The notes under the pieces were generated by a model. That model ran no database searches and was not told the origin of the DNA. It saw only the letters and a program-made list of their open reading frames with translations. Positions 29,741 to 39,923 of a stretch of DNA of 64,000 bases are shown here, one piece after another. Every line of letters starts with the position of its first letter. The first letter of the stretch is position 1. A program made the translations under genes and the position numbers. This stretch comes from Microbulbifer yueqingensis (GTDB lineage: Bacteria; Pseudomonadota; Gammaproteobacteria; Pseudomonadales; Cellvibrionaceae): contig NZ_FNFH01000002.1 in assembly GCF_900100355.1 (NCBI RefSeq), positions 124,001 through 188,000 on the forward strand, given 5' to 3'.

Positions 29741-31014
29741 CCGTTTTTCTTACTGCTCTCGAGTTCCGCCTGCGCTTCCAGGCCAATAATTTCCCGTGCG
29801 ATGCGGAGCCGGTGCATGTCGCCCTCAGCGGTGGCACGCCTGAGGCTGACCGTGGGGGCGTGGATCAGTTTGTTGGTCAACGAGCGCGCCAGCTGTTGCA
29901 TCAGGCGACGCGGGTCACCGCCCTTTTCCAGTTGTTGCAAAGCCTTCTCCAGTTCCGCATCACCGATCTCCTGGGCCTGCTGGCGGTAACTGCGGATGGT
30001 ATCCACCGCCTCCAGGGAGCGGTGTTGCCGCATGAACTCCGCCGCTGCCCGCTCGACGATTTCGTGCGCCGCCCTGGCGGCCTGCTCGCGCGAGCGGCGG
30101 CCCTCATCGATCACCCCACGCAGGTCATCGACAGTGTACAGGTAGATGTCATCGAGCTGTTCGACCTGCGGCTCGATATCCCTTGGTACGGCGATATCCA
30201 CCATGAACACAGGCCGGTGGCGCCGCTTCTTCAGTGCGGACTCCACCGCCCCCTTGCCGAGTATGGGCAGCTGGCTGGCGGTGGAGCTGATGACGATATC
30301 CGCCCGCGGCAGGTGCTCCGGGATATCCGCCAGCAGGATTGCCTCCGCCCCGAGGTTCTCCGCCAGTTCCCGGGCCCGGTTCAGGGTGCGGTTGGCCACG
30401 ACCAGCCGCTTGATGCCCTGCTCCTTCAGGTGGCGTGCCACCAGCTCGATTGTCTCGCCGGCACCAATCAGCAGTGCGGTCTGCCGGGTGAGGTCGGTAA
30501 AGATACGCGACGCCAGTGCCACTGCTGCATAGGCGACCGACACCGGGTTCTCGCCGATGGCGGTTTCGGTGCGGACTTTCTTGGCCACCGCGAATACCTG
30601 CTGGAACACACCGTGCAGCAGGCTGCCGATGCTGCCCGCTTCGCTCGCCACCGCATAGGCCGACTTGATCTGGCCCAGGATCTGGGGCTCACCCAGCACC
30701 AGCGAGTCGAGCCCGCAGGCCACGCGCATCATGTGGCGCACAGCCTCCTCGCCCGTGTAGCGATAACTGCAGCCCTGGAGCTGCTCCAGGGGCACCTGGT
30801 GGTATTCCGCCATCCACTCCAGCAACCGGTCGGGATCGGTTTCCCCGTAGATCTCGGTGCGGTTGCAGGTGGAGAGAATTGCGAGCTCCCCACAGCCGAG
30901 CGCCCCGCGTGCCTCCCCGAGGGCCGCGGGCATCACTTCCGGGGCGAACGCCACCCGCTCGCGCACCTCGATTGGCGCGCTGTCGTGATTGATACCCAGG
31001 GCAAGGATCGGCAT
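29737..31014 (-). CDS. hemA: Glutamyl-tRNA reductase
   Basis: 425 residues. It reduces glutamyl-tRNA-Glu to glutamate-1-semialdehyde with NADPH, the first step of haem synthesis by the C5 route. The catalytic Cys lies in [10 protein letters not shown] (residue 50), [13 protein letters not shown] follows, and a Rossmann domain with [15 protein letters not shown] starts near residue 183; a C-terminal dimerisation helix bundle ends the protein. It heads the hemA-prfA-prmC operon and is divergent from the lbcA gene. A candidate TATAAT -10 element is present in the upstream gap. Confidence 0.97.
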   Translation of the reverse strand: MPILALGINHDSAPIEVRERVAFAPEVMPAALGEARGALGCGELAILSTCNRTEIYGETDPDRLLEWMAEYHQVPLEQLQGCSYRYTGEEAVRHMMRVACGLDSLVLGEPQILGQIKSAYAVASEAGSIGSLLHGVFQQVFAVAKKVRTETAIGENPVSVAYAAVALASRIFTDLTRQTALLIGAGETIELVARHLKEQGIKRLVVANRTLNRARELAENLGAEAILLADIPEHLPRADIVISSTASQLPILGKGAVESALKKRRHRPVFMVDIAVPRDIEPQVEQLDDIYLYTVDDLRGVIDEGRRSREQAARAAHEIVERAAAEFMRQHRSLEAVDTIRSYRQQAQEIGDAELEKALQQLEKGGDPRRLMQQLARSLTNKLIHAPTVSLRRATAEGDMHRLRIAREIIGLEAQAELESSKKNG

Positions 31015-31203
31015 AGGTTCTCGCTGGCGTTGAACAACTGGGACCGGCAGGCTGTCTTACTCGACAGAGGTTCGGAACCCCCAAAGGGCCTGTCCGGGTG
31101 GCGCATTTTCAGCTCCCGCCGGCCGGCTTGCAAGCGCCGCAGGCGCCCGTAGGCCTTCCGCATGGCGGCTGAAGCAAAACGCGACGGGCGATTCGCGACT
31201 AGA

Positions 31204-31209
31204 ATTATA
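31204..31209 (-). promoter_or_regulatory. Candidate -10 element for hemA
   Basis: Reads TATAAT on the minus strand, about 190 bp before the hemA start. No good -35 element lies at the usual distance, so the promoter call is weak. Confidence 0.35.
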
Positions 31210-31277
31210 CGGCTACAGACACCCGGATAACGCGCCCCGCACAGGCTGCGCCCGGACACAACGTATGGATACGCCCT

Positions 31278-33065
31278 ATGCCCGCTTCACGGCTCTCACC
31301 AGTATCAAGTCCCCGCAAACTCAAGTGGCTGGCTGCCGGATCGCTTGCCGGCCTGCTGGCGGCCTGTGCGCCGGTAAAACAGGCAGGGCAGGAAGCCGCC
31401 CCTGGTGGCGATGCGGGGCAGCCGAGCGCTACCACAGCCGAATCGGCCGAGGCCCGCCCCTTCCCCATCGAGACCTTCTACACCATCCTGGTCGCCGAGG
31501 TGGCCGGCAACCGCGAACATTACGATGTGGCGCTGGCCAACTATTATCACCAGGCTGCCAGCACGCGCGACGCCGGCATCGCCGCCCGCGCCACCCGCAT
31601 TGCGCGGTTTCTCAACGCCCGCCGCGCGGCGCTGGATTCGGCCTTGCTGTGGGTGGAACTGGAGCCCAGCAACCCCGAGGCCCAGCTGGCGGTCACCGCT
31701 GAGCTGACACTCGCCGGCGAACTGGAAAAGGCGCTTGAACACGCCGGAATCGCCATGGCGCTCGGGGGTGACGCGCCCCTGCAGTCCCTCGCTGCCACCG
31801 CCGTATCCAACCGTGAGCTCACCGAGCGGGTAATGCCGACATTCTGCGCCCTGGCCGACAAATACCCCGAAAACCCCGAAGCCGCCCTTGCCCTCGCGAT
31901 GACACTTCGCGCCACGGAGCAATATGACGCAGCGCTCACCATCGTGCGGCGCGTCCAGGAGCGCCAGCCGGACCTCCTCGACGCCCCGCTGCTGGAATCA
32001 CACCTGCTGGTGGACCAGGGCAAGAAGGCGGAAGCCCTGGCCATGCTGGAAAAACTGGTCAGTATCTACCCCCAGGAGAGCCGCCTGCGCCTGCAGTACG
32101 CGCGACTGCTGGTCAGCGAGGACCTGCAGAAGGCACAGACCCAGTTCACCGAGCTGGTGCGCCAACGGCCCCGGGACGGAAACCTGATCCTCTCACTGGC
32201 ACTGATCCGCTTCGAGACCGATAACCTCGACGAAGCGAGGCCCCTCTTCGAGCGACTGCTGGAATTGGAGCAGCACGAATCTGCGGCCCACTTCTACCTG
32301 GGCGGCATCGCCGAGGAAGAGCAGCGCCTTGAACAGGCGGTGGCCCATTACCGCCAGGTGGGCCCGGGCAACGACTACCTGTCCGCCATCAAGCGCGGCA
32401 CCGAATTGCTGGCCAGCAGCGGCCTGTCCGCAGATAATCGCGACTGGTTCTCCGAGTTGCGCCAGCGCCACCCGGACCAGGCGGAACACTTTTACCTGGT
32501 GGAAGTGGACCTCCTGCGCCGCCACCAGCGCGAGGAGGAAGCGCTGCAGCTCCTCAACCAGGCTCTCCGTGAGAAGGCCGACAGCGGGCGGCTGCTCTAT
32601 GCGCAGGCCCTGGTGAACGAGGCGCTGGGCAATGCCGAGGCGTTTGAACAGGGGATGCGCAAGCTCATCGCCCGCGATCCGGATAACGCCACCCTGCTGA
32701 ATGCACTGGGCTACAAGCTCACCGACTTTGACGACCGGCTCGACGAGGCCCGCGCATTAATTGTGAGGGCACTGGAACTGCGCCCCGACGACCCCGCAAT
32801 CATCGACAGCATGGGCTGGGTAGAGTACCGTCAGGGAAATCACGCCGAGGCCGTAAAGCACCTGGAAAACGCCCTGGAAAAACTGCCCGACCACGAGATC
32901 GCCGCCCACCTGGGCGAGGTACTGTGGATGCAGGGCAACCGCGAACAGGCGGTGAAAGTCTGGGAGCGCGGTCTCGAGATCAACCCAGAAAGCAAGATTA
33001 TCCCGGCCGCAATGGAGCGGTTGCGGATCAGAGAAGCCATGGAGCAGCATGTTTCCGATAGCTGA
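31278..33065 (+). CDS. lbcA: TPR lipoprotein, LbcA-like
   Basis: 595 residues. A lipoprotein signal ends at the lipobox LLAAC (Cys about residue 30), with no Asp at +2, so outer-membrane sorting is expected. The rest is a chain of tetratricopeptide-type helical repeats; clear ones include NALGYKLTDFDDRLDEARAL and MGWVEYRQGNHAEAVKHLEN near the C-terminus. In Pseudomonas aeruginosa the gene in the same position between hemA and lolB (PA4667) encodes LbcA, the partner of the CtpA protease that degrades peptidoglycan hydrolases. Equivalence is inferred from synteny and architecture. Its 3' end overlaps lolB by 17 bp. Confidence 0.85.
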   Translation: MPASRLSPVSSPRKLKWLAAGSLAGLLAACAPVKQAGQEAAPGGDAGQPSATTAESAEARPFPIETFYTILVAEVAGNREHYDVALANYYHQAASTRDAGIAARATRIARFLNARRAALDSALLWVELEPSNPEAQLAVTAELTLAGELEKALEHAGIAMALGGDAPLQSLAATAVSNRELTERVMPTFCALADKYPENPEAALALAMTLRATEQYDAALTIVRRVQERQPDLLDAPLLESHLLVDQGKKAEALAMLEKLVSIYPQESRLRLQYARLLVSEDLQKAQTQFTELVRQRPRDGNLILSLALIRFETDNLDEARPLFERLLELEQHESAAHFYLGGIAEEEQRLEQAVAHYRQVGPGNDYLSAIKRGTELLASSGLSADNRDWFSELRQRHPDQAEHFYLVEVDLLRRHQREEEALQLLNQALREKADSGRLLYAQALVNEALGNAEAFEQGMRKLIARDPDNATLLNALGYKLTDFDDRLDEARALIVRALELRPDDPAIIDSMGWVEYRQGNHAEAVKHLENALEKLPDHEIAAHLGEVLWMQGNREQAVKVWERGLEINPESKIIPAAMERLRIREAMEQHVSDS

Positions 33066-33669
33066 CAGGCAAAATTCGCCTTTTTCCCACCTCGCCATCC
33101 TCCTGTTGGCGCTGGTACTGACTGCCTGCGCGGGACAACAGCCCCGACTGCCTGGCACCACCGGTCAGCCGGCAGAGCAACTGCAACGTTTCACCATCGC
33201 CGGCAAGCTGGGCGTGCGCTCCCCTACCGACAATGGCAGCGCCAATCTGAACTGGGAACAGCAGTCCGCCTCCAATTACCGTATTCACCTGAGCGGGCCG
33301 CTGGGCGCCGGCGCTACGGTGATCAGCGGCAATTCCGGCGGGGTCAGCCTGAAGCGCGGCAGCGAAGCACCTATCCGCGCTAGCAACCCGGCACATCTGA
33401 CGCAGCAGATGCTGGGCTGGCCGCTGCCGGTGCGGGAGATGTTCTACTGGGTGCGCGGCCTGCCGGCCCCCGGAGGCTCAGCCGGTGAGCGGCGGGATGC
33501 CGCGGGCCAGCTGCAAAGCCTGAGCCAGGCGGGCTGGCAACTGGAATTCAGCGGCTACCAACCGGTGGGCGCCTATACCCTGCCTACCCGCATCAAGGCC
33601 CAAACCAACCAGGGGGCCGGCCCGGTCAAGGTGACGCTGGTGATCAAGGAGTGGGAGCCCCAGAGCTGA
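33049..33669 (+). CDS. lolB: Outer-membrane lipoprotein receptor LolB
   Basis: 206-residue lipoprotein that accepts lipoproteins from LolA and inserts them into the outer membrane. The signal peptide ends at the lipobox LTACAG (Cys about residue 26). The mature part has the LolB features RFTIAGKLGVR, NLNWEQ and a long C-terminal strand pair ending in VTLVIKEW. It starts inside the end of lbcA, so it is probably translationally coupled. The order lbcA-lolB-ispE is the Pseudomonas order. Confidence 0.95.
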   Translation: MFPIADRQNSPFSHLAILLLALVLTACAGQQPRLPGTTGQPAEQLQRFTIAGKLGVRSPTDNGSANLNWEQQSASNYRIHLSGPLGAGATVISGNSGGVSLKRGSEAPIRASNPAHLTQQMLGWPLPVREMFYWVRGLPAPGGSAGERRDAAGQLQSLSQAGWQLEFSGYQPVGAYTLPTRIKAQTNQGAGPVKVTLVIKEWEPQS

Positions 33670-33733
33670 CCCGGGCACATGCGCCGCTTTGCACAAGGCG
33701 CTATGATTGCGCCTTTTGCAACGCACCTGGACC

Positions 33734-34645
33734 ATGCCCCTGGACCCGAGAACACACCCCGGCAGCCTGACGCTGCCCGCCCCCGCCAAGCTCAACCTGC
33801 TGCTGCGCATCCTCGGCCGCCGCCCCGACGGCTATCACGAGCTGCAGACCCTGTTCCAGTTGCTTGATTTCGGCGACGAACTCCGCTTTGCGCCCAGGGA
33901 CGACAGCATGATTGCCGTGGAAGTGGACGGAGCACCCGGCCACGACCAGATCCCCCTCCAGGACAACCTGGTCTACCGGGCGGCCATGATCCTCAGGAAC
34001 GAATGCGGGTGTAGCCGGGGGGCTAACATCCACCTGCGCAAACGCCTCCCCATGGGCGGCGGCATCGGTGGCGGCAGCAGCGATGCCGCAACCACGCTGC
34101 TGGGACTCAACCGGCTCTGGCGATGCAACCTCTCCATTGACAGGCTGGCGGAGCTCGGCCGCAAGCTCGGTGCCGATGTGCCGGTCTTCGTCCGCGGCCA
34201 CACGGCCTGGGCCGAGGGCATTGGCGAGGCACTGGTGCCGGTCGATACCGAGAAACGCCATTACCTGGTGGTCGTACCCGGCTGCTCCGTGAGCACGGCG
34301 GCGGTATTTCAGCACCCACGTTTGACAAGAGATTCCGGCGCAATTACATTACCGCACCTTCGCGACGGGCGGCTGGATCCCCGCTGGCTGGAAGAGTATT
34401 CCACCAACGATTGCCAGGCGCTGGTCGAGGACCTTTACCCCCAGGTGCGCGCGGCCAGAGAGTGGCTGCAGCAGTTTGCCCAGGCACAACTGACCGGCAC
34501 CGGGGCCTGTGTGTTCGCAGCATTCGACAGTAGCCAGGAGGCTCAACAGGTACTGCGCCAATTGCCCACCGGGTGGAAAGGTTTTGTCGCTGCGGGAGTG
34601 AATACTTCCCCAACCCATGAGCGACTCGCGAACGCGGCTCCCTGA
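33734..34645 (+). CDS. ispE: 4-diphosphocytidyl-2-C-methyl-D-erythritol kinase
   Basis: 303-residue GHMP-family kinase that phosphorylates CDP-methylerythritol in the MEP isoprenoid pathway. The ATG at 33734 (MPLDPRTHPG) begins shortly before the PAPAKLNLLLRILGRRPDGYHEL signature; a start nine codons earlier is possible. The ATP-binding glycine loop PMGGGIGGGSSDAAT lies near residue 105. The length is slightly above that of E. coli IspE (283). The tRNA-Gln gene begins 17 bases after the stop, suggesting joint transcription. Confidence 0.96.
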   Translation: MPLDPRTHPGSLTLPAPAKLNLLLRILGRRPDGYHELQTLFQLLDFGDELRFAPRDDSMIAVEVDGAPGHDQIPLQDNLVYRAAMILRNECGCSRGANIHLRKRLPMGGGIGGGSSDAATTLLGLNRLWRCNLSIDRLAELGRKLGADVPVFVRGHTAWAEGIGEALVPVDTEKRHYLVVVPGCSVSTAAVFQHPRLTRDSGAITLPHLRDGRLDPRWLEEYSTNDCQALVEDLYPQVRAAREWLQQFAQAQLTGTGACVFAAFDSSQEAQQVLRQLPTGWKGFVAAGVNTSPTHERLANAAP

Positions 34646-34661
34646 GAGCTCGCAAGCCCAC

Positions 34662-34736
34662 TGGGGCGTAGCCAAGCGGTAAGGCAGCGGGTTTTGATCC
34701 CGTCATGCGTAGGTTCGAATCCTACCGCCCCAGCCA
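34662..34736 (+). tRNA. tRNA-Gln (anticodon TTG), copy 1
   Basis: 75 nt including an encoded CCA. The acceptor stem pairs TGGGGCG with CGCCCCA. The anticodon loop TTTTGAT gives anticodon TTG, and the T-arm contains GGTTCGAATCC. It lies between ispE and prs, the same place as in Pseudomonas. It is identical over its whole length to copy 2 at 39849-39923. Confidence 0.97.
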
Positions 34737-34956
34737 TATTTCCCGGTTCGCATATAGCGGATCGAAGCCCCGGCACTCGACAGGTTCGAACCGAGGCGGC
34801 GCCCCTGGCGCCAAGCTGACAGAGATCGAGACTCCCCCGCGGCCGCCTGCGCCGCCACGGCAGAAGGTGACGCTACTGCGCACTACAAGCTTTCACAATC
34901 GTGGGCATCTAAACTTCAACCCCTGAAACCACACAACAGATCAAAAGGTACACGCA

Positions 34957-35901
34957 GTGGCTGACTTAATGGTCTTTACCGGCAATGCCAACCCGGAGCT
35001 GGCACAGAAAATTGTCGACCAAATGGCAATTCCCCTGGGCGAAGCGGTGGTGAAGCGCTTTTCAGACGGCGAAATTGCCGTGGAAATTACCGATAACGTA
35101 CGCGGCCGCGACGTTTTCGTGGTCCAGTCCACCTGCCAGCCGACCAACCGCAACCTGATGGAACTGATCCTGCTCGTGGACGCACTCCGCCGCGCCTCTG
35201 CGGGACGCATCACCGCTGTTGTGCCCTATTTCGGCTATGCCCGGCAGGACCGTCGTGTGCGCTCCCAGCGCGTGCCCATTTCCGCCAAAGTGGTCGCGGA
35301 CATGATGGTCAGCGTGGGCATCGACCGGGTCCTGACCGTGGACCTGCACGCGGAGCAGATCCAGGGCTTCTTCGATGTTCCGGTGGATAATGTCTACGGC
35401 TCCTCCGTCCTGCTCGACGATATCGAGCGCCAGAACTACGAGGACCTGGTAGTCGTCTCCCCTGATATCGGCGGCGTGGTACGCGCCCGCGCGGTAGCCA
35501 AGAGCCTGGACTGCGACCTGGCAATCATCGACAAGCGTCGCCCGGCCGCCAATGTCGCCGAGGTGATGAACATCATCGGCGAAGTCAGTGACCGCACCTG
35601 CCTGCTGGTAGACGACATGGTCGATACCGCCGGCACCCTGTGTAACGCAGCCAATGCCCTCAAGGAGCACGGCGCCAAGAAAGTGGTGGCCTACTGTACC
35701 CACCCGGTACTGTCCGGCGCAGCCATCGAGAACCTGAACAACTCGGTGCTGGATGAGCTGGTGGTGACCGACTCCATCCCGCTGGGCGACAAGATGCAGC
35801 AGGCGCCCAAGATCCGCCAGCTCACCCTGTCCGCGATGCTGGCGGAATCCGTACGCCGGATCAGCAACGAGGAATCCCTGTCGGCCATGTTCCGCTCCTG
35901 A
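34957..35901 (+). CDS. prs: Ribose-phosphate pyrophosphokinase
   Basis: 314 residues. It makes PRPP from ribose-5-phosphate and ATP for purine, pyrimidine, His, Trp and NAD synthesis. The GTG at 34957 (translated [11 protein letters not shown]) is preferred because it matches the family N-terminus and has AAAAGG about seven bases upstream. Conserved blocks include [11 protein letters not shown], the cation-binding [18 protein letters not shown] and the PRPP loop [12 protein letters not shown]. It follows tRNA-Gln after a ~220-bp gap that holds a degenerate copy of the tRNA-Gln-linked repeat. Confidence 0.98.
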   Translation: MADLMVFTGNANPELAQKIVDQMAIPLGEAVVKRFSDGEIAVEITDNVRGRDVFVVQSTCQPTNRNLMELILLVDALRRASAGRITAVVPYFGYARQDRRVRSQRVPISAKVVADMMVSVGIDRVLTVDLHAEQIQGFFDVPVDNVYGSSVLLDDIERQNYEDLVVVSPDIGGVVRARAVAKSLDCDLAIIDKRRPAANVAEVMNIIGEVSDRTCLLVDDMVDTAGTLCNAANALKEHGAKKVVAYCTHPVLSGAAIENLNNSVLDELVVTDSIPLGDKMQQAPKIRQLTLSAMLAESVRRISNEESLSAMFRS

Positions 35902-35975
35902 TCCCCACCCGGACCACAGCCCCGCCAAAAGCCTTCGCCGCACTGGCACTGCCGCGGCGATTGCCTTAGAATACG

Positions 35976-35999
35976 CGCCCGCCCGGCTACGCCCGGGCG
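35976..35999 (+). terminator. GC-rich hairpin after prs, possible terminator
   Basis: CGCCCG (35976-35981) can pair with CGGGCG (35994-35999), followed by TTT only. It overlaps the presumed leader of rplY, so an attenuator-like role or no role is equally possible. Confidence 0.3.
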
Positions 36000-36098
36000 T
36001 TTACTATTGGCTCCACCATCAGGTAGGGGCCTTTTTACAGCAATGCCAGGGCGGTCCGGTCGCAGGTCGTCCTGGGCAGACAACCTGAGGTTTAACCC

Positions 36099-36740
36099 AT
36101 GTCTGATTTCACCCTGAATGCAACCGTCCGCAGCGACGAGGGGAAAGGTGCGAGCCGCCGCCTGCGTCGCGAGGAAGGCCGTGTACCCGCCATCGTTTAC
36201 GGCGGCAAGGCCAAGCCGACCTCCATCTCCCTGCTGGCCAAGGAGATGTGGAAGGCGCTGGAGGACGAATCCTTCTTCTCCTCCGTGCTGACCCTGGAAA
36301 TTGACGGCAAGAAAGAGAGCGTGATCCTGCGCGACCTGCAGCGCCACCCGGCCCAGCAGATCCTGCTGCACGCTGACTTCCAGCGCGTATCCGCCAATAC
36401 CAAGGTCCACCTGAAAGTGCCGCTGCACTTCCTCAACGAAGACAGCTGCAAGGGCGTCAAGGCAGGCGGTATCGTCTCCCACACCCTGAACGAGCTGGAA
36501 ATCAGCGCCCCGGCCTCCAAGCTGCCGGAGTTCATCGAAGTGGACCTGGCCAACCTGGAAATGGACGGCACCATCCACATCTCCGACATCAAGCTGCCGG
36601 CAGGCGTTGAGTCCGTGGACCTGGCCCACGGTGAAGACCACGACCTGGTTGTCGCTTCCGTTCACAAGCCGCGCGGCGCGATTGAAGCCGAAGGCGAAGA
36701 AGGTGAAGGCGAAGCCGAAGGCGAGAGCGGCGAAGAGTAA
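36099..36740 (+). CDS. rplY: 50S ribosomal protein L25, Ctc-type
   Basis: 213 residues: an N-terminal 5S-rRNA-binding L25 domain (about 1-95, starting [22 protein letters not shown] and including [17 protein letters not shown]) plus the longer C-terminal TL5/Ctc domain. The tail is highly acidic ([16 protein letters not shown]), as in many gammaproteobacterial Ctc proteins. It lies between prs and pth, the typical order; the pth start is only 5 bases after its stop. Confidence 0.97.
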   Translation: MSDFTLNATVRSDEGKGASRRLRREEGRVPAIVYGGKAKPTSISLLAKEMWKALEDESFFSSVLTLEIDGKKESVILRDLQRHPAQQILLHADFQRVSANTKVHLKVPLHFLNEDSCKGVKAGGIVSHTLNELEISAPASKLPEFIEVDLANLEMDGTIHISDIKLPAGVESVDLAHGEDHDLVVASVHKPRGAIEAEGEEGEGEAEGESGEE

Positions 36741-36745
36741 GCGCT

Positions 36746-37354
36746 TTGTCCAAGGCACCGGATACGCCCATCCAGTTGATCGTAGGGCTCGGCAACCCGG
36801 GCCCGGAATACGACCGGACGCGCCACAACGCCGGTGCCGACTTTGTCACCGAGCTGGCCCGCCGCCACGGCGCCCAGCTCGCGTCCGACAGCAAGTATCA
36901 CGGCCTCTCCGGCCGGGTGCATATCGGCGGGCGGGACATCCGCCTGCTGATCCCCACTACCTATATGAATCGCAGCGGGCAGTCTGTCGGCCCACTGGCG
37001 AATTTTTTCAAGATCCCCCCCCAGGCCATTCTGGTTGCTCACGATGAGCTGGACCTGCCCCCGGGCACCGCACGCCTTAAATTCGGCGGTGGCCACGGTG
37101 GCCACAACGGCCTGCGGGATATCATTGCGGCCCTGGGCAACAGCCGCGACTTTATGCGCCTGCGCCTGGGTATCGGCCATCCCGGCAGTTCCCGGGAAGT
37201 GGTCAGGTTTGTGCTGCAGCGCGCCCCCCGTGCCGAGCAGGAACAACTGGCCGAGGCCATCGAGCGCTCACTGGACGTGATGCCCACCGCCGCTACTGGC
37301 GACTGGGGCGCCGCCATGACAGAGCTGCACTCAGCCAAGACGACGGCAAAGTAA
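36746..37354 (+). CDS. pth: Peptidyl-tRNA hydrolase
   Basis: 202-residue cytoplasmic hydrolase that recycles peptidyl-tRNA dropped from ribosomes. Active-site residues are visible: Asn in [10 protein letters not shown], His in [11 protein letters not shown], and Asp in [12 protein letters not shown], followed by [12 protein letters not shown]. The start is TTG at 36746 ([10 protein letters not shown]); no better ATG fits the family N-terminus. It lies 5 bases after rplY and 85 bases before ychF, and is probably in the same operon. Confidence 0.97.
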   Translation: MSKAPDTPIQLIVGLGNPGPEYDRTRHNAGADFVTELARRHGAQLASDSKYHGLSGRVHIGGRDIRLLIPTTYMNRSGQSVGPLANFFKIPPQAILVAHDELDLPPGTARLKFGGGHGGHNGLRDIIAALGNSRDFMRLRLGIGHPGSSREVVRFVLQRAPRAEQEQLAEAIERSLDVMPTAATGDWGAAMTELHSAKTTAK

Positions 37355-37439
37355 ACTGCCGATCCAATTTTCCGGACACCAATACACTCGATGGGCGCCA
37401 AGGCGGTCCATCGCTGAATGAGCAAACAGGAACCAGACC

Positions 37440-38531
37440 ATGGGCTTTACTTGCGGTATCGTCGGCCTGCCAAACGTGGGCAAATCCACCCTGTTCAACG
37501 CACTGACCAAGGCGGGGATCGACGCTGAGAACTTCCCTTTCTGCACCATCGAGCCGAACGCCGGCGTGGTTCCGGTACCCGACCCGCGCCTCGACAAGCT
37601 GGCGGAGATCGTCCAGCCGCAGAAAGTGATCCCCACCACCATGGAGTTCACCGACATCGCCGGCCTGGTGGCGGGCGCGTCCAAGGGTGAGGGCCTGGGC
37701 AACAAGTTCCTGGCCAATATCCGCGAAACCGACGCCATTGCCCACGTGGTCCGCTGCTTCGAGGATGACAATGTCATCCACGTTGCCAACCAGGTGCATC
37801 CGGTGTCGGACATCGAGGTAATCAATACCGAGCTGGCCCTGGCAGACCTGGACACCGTCGAGAAGGCTCTGCAGCGCTATACCCGCGCGGCCAAGGGCCA
37901 GGACAAGCACGCCATCAAGATGAAGGCGCTGCTGGAAAAGATCCAACCGCACCTGGACGAAGCCAGGCCGCTGCGCTCCTTCGGGCTGAATGAGGACGAG
38001 CTGGCCAGCCTGCGCGAACTCAGCCTGCTGACCATCAAGCCGACCATGTACATCGCCAATGTCGACGAGGACGGTTTCGAGAACAACCCGCACCTTGATG
38101 CCGTGGCCGCGATCGCGGCAGAGGAAAACGCTGTCCTGGTACCCATCTGCAACAAGCTCGAGGCCGAGATTGCGGAGCTGGACGACGATGAAAAGCAGGA
38201 GTTCCTCGAGGAACTGGGCATGGAGGAGCCGGGCCTGAACCGCGTGATCCGGGCCGGCTACGACCTGCTGGGCCTGCATACCTATTTCACCGCCGGCGTA
38301 AAGGAAGTCCGCGCCTGGACCATTCCGCTGGGCGCCACCGCGCCCCAGGCAGCTGGCAAGATCCATACCGATTTCGAGAAGGGCTTTATTCGCGCCGAAG
38401 TGGTGAGCTACGACGATTTCGTGGCCCACAACGGCGAGGCGGGCGCCAAGGAAGCGGGCAAGTGGCGGCTGGAAGGCAAGGACTATGTGGTCGCGGATGG
38501 CGACGTAATTCACTTCCGCTTCAACGTCTGA
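37440..38531 (+). CDS. ychF: Ribosome-associated ATPase/GTPase YchF
   Basis: 363 residues of the OBG-like ATPase family (YchF/OLA1). The P-loop is [15 protein letters not shown] near the N-terminus and the switch II region is [20 protein letters not shown]. The G4 motif is not NKxD (ANVDE instead), in keeping with the family's preference for ATP. A coiled-coil A-domain lies in the middle, and the C-terminal TGS domain ends in [16 protein letters not shown]. The protein binds ribosomes and is linked to stress responses. The position after pth is conserved. Confidence 0.98.
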   Translation: MGFTCGIVGLPNVGKSTLFNALTKAGIDAENFPFCTIEPNAGVVPVPDPRLDKLAEIVQPQKVIPTTMEFTDIAGLVAGASKGEGLGNKFLANIRETDAIAHVVRCFEDDNVIHVANQVHPVSDIEVINTELALADLDTVEKALQRYTRAAKGQDKHAIKMKALLEKIQPHLDEARPLRSFGLNEDELASLRELSLLTIKPTMYIANVDEDGFENNPHLDAVAAIAAEENAVLVPICNKLEAEIAELDDDEKQEFLEELGMEEPGLNRVIRAGYDLLGLHTYFTAGVKEVRAWTIPLGATAPQAAGKIHTDFEKGFIRAEVVSYDDFVAHNGEAGAKEAGKWRLEGKDYVVADGDVIHFRFNV

Positions 38532-38540
38532 TCCGATTTC

Positions 38541-38565
38541 CGGCGGCCCGCACAACGGGCCGCCG
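38541..38565 (+). terminator. Strong hairpin after ychF
   Basis: Perfect 10-bp GC-rich stem CGGCGGCCCG/CGGGCCGCCG with a 5-nt loop, 10 bp after the ychF stop. There is no T-run, so the terminator call rests on position and stem strength. Confidence 0.55.
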
Positions 38566-38656
38566 CATGCTGCGGATCCTCCGCAGAGCCCGCTATCGGC
38601 CTCAAGAGCGCCCCCGATCCGGTCACGCCCGGATACAACAGGTTCGGTAACAGTCC

Positions 38657-39571
38657 ATGATGGAATCCAACTGGCGTGTCGGCCTACCCCTCGCCCTGGT
38701 AACCGCATTCATGTGGGCCCTGCTGCCCATCGCCCTGAAGGGGCTACTGGAAGAGATCACAGCCACCACCGCCACCTGGTACCGTTTCGCCGGCGCAGCC
38801 CTGCTCGCCGGCGGGTACTACCGGTGGAGACGCCACCTGAGTCTCCGCCAGCTGTTCCAGCGCTCCCTGCTGCCCCTCACGCTGCTGGCGGTGGCGGGCC
38901 TGCTGACCAATTACCTGTCTTATGCCACGGGCCTCAGGTACATCACCCCGGGGGCCGCCCAGATCGTAATCCAGTTGGCGCCGCTGCTGTTACTGGTGTC
39001 CAGTGTCATCTGGCTTGGCGAGAGCTTCTCACCCCGCCAGTGGCTGGGCGTGGGCATGGTTCTCACGGGACTGCCCCTGTTTTTCAACCAGCGCCTGCCG
39101 GAACTGATAAGCGGCAGCAATACCGAATACCTGGTGGGCCTGGCGTTCTTTGTGCTGGCCGCCGTGGGTTGGGCGGTGTACGGATTCTTCCAGAAGAAAA
39201 TCCTCTCCCACGCCCGTGCCCAGGACCTGCTGGTACTGATCTATATTGCGGGGACCGTCTGCTTCCTGCCCGGAGCGGCGCCGCTCAGCGTAACCGGGCT
39301 GAGCTGGGTCCAATGGGGCCTGTTGCTGTTCCTGACCGTCAACACCCTGGTGGCCTATGGCGCATTCACCAAGGCCCTGGCCTGCTGGGAGGCATCCCGG
39401 GTCAGCGCCACCCTGGCACTGGTGCCCCTGATGACCCTGCTGATCGGCACTGTCATCGGCGCCATCTGGCCGGGCTATATTGAAGTGGAGCCCCTGAACT
39501 GGGTGAGCTGGCTGGGCGCCGCGATCGTGGTATGCGGCTCGCTCTTCGCAGCCATCGGGCGCGGGCGCTAG
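38657..39571 (+). CDS. EamA/DMT family transporter
   Basis: 304 residues with about ten membrane helices in two EamA repeats. The first half carries GLPLALVTAFMWALLPIALKG and the second LVGLAFFVLAAVGWAVYGFFQK, ending with GLG-type helices and an IGRGR tail. DMT transporters move small metabolites, often exporting amino acids or related compounds; the substrate here cannot be predicted. It lies between the ychF operon and the tRNA pair, and no regulator is adjacent. Confidence 0.93.
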   Translation: MMESNWRVGLPLALVTAFMWALLPIALKGLLEEITATTATWYRFAGAALLAGGYYRWRRHLSLRQLFQRSLLPLTLLAVAGLLTNYLSYATGLRYITPGAAQIVIQLAPLLLLVSSVIWLGESFSPRQWLGVGMVLTGLPLFFNQRLPELISGSNTEYLVGLAFFVLAAVGWAVYGFFQKKILSHARAQDLLVLIYIAGTVCFLPGAAPLSVTGLSWVQWGLLLFLTVNTLVAYGAFTKALACWEASRVSATLALVPLMTLLIGTVIGAIWPGYIEVEPLNWVSWLGAAIVVCGSLFAAIGRGR

Positions 39572-39664
39572 GAGCCCCACAGGGCGCCCAGAGGACGAAA
39601 CAAGGCGCCCGGGCGAAAACTCGCTCGATTCGCTAACTTACTGAAAAGAAACGAAAATTGGGGG

Positions 39665-39693
39665 TTGACAGCCCTCCTCAGGCGCCCGATAAT
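39665..39693 (+). promoter_or_regulatory. Sigma-70 promoter of the tRNA-Met/tRNA-Gln unit
   Basis: TTGACA (39665-39670, perfect -35), a 17-bp spacer, then GATAAT (39688-39693). The predicted start is about 35 bp before tRNA-Met, and a GC-rich discriminator follows, as at stable-RNA promoters. Confidence 0.88.
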
Positions 39694-39733
39694 GCGCGCC
39701 CTCGGTTAGCCGAGACTTGTTTGAAAAGACAGT

Positions 39734-39810
<77 letters not shown>

Positions 39811-39848
39811 TTTTCTAACTGCAGGAACCTCTTCTGCAGCCCAGAAAC

Positions 39849-39923
39849 TGGGGCGTAGCCAAGCGGTAAGGCAGCGGGTTTTGATCCCGTCATGCGTAGG
39901 TTCGAATCCTACCGCCCCAGCCA
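39849..39923 (+). tRNA. tRNA-Gln (anticodon TTG), copy 2
   Basis: 75 nt, identical to the copy at 34662-34736, with CCA encoded. It lies 38 bp after tRNA-Met and is probably co-transcribed from the promoter at 39665. The last 18 bases of the gene are part of the first unit of a 120-bp tandem repeat. Confidence 0.97.
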
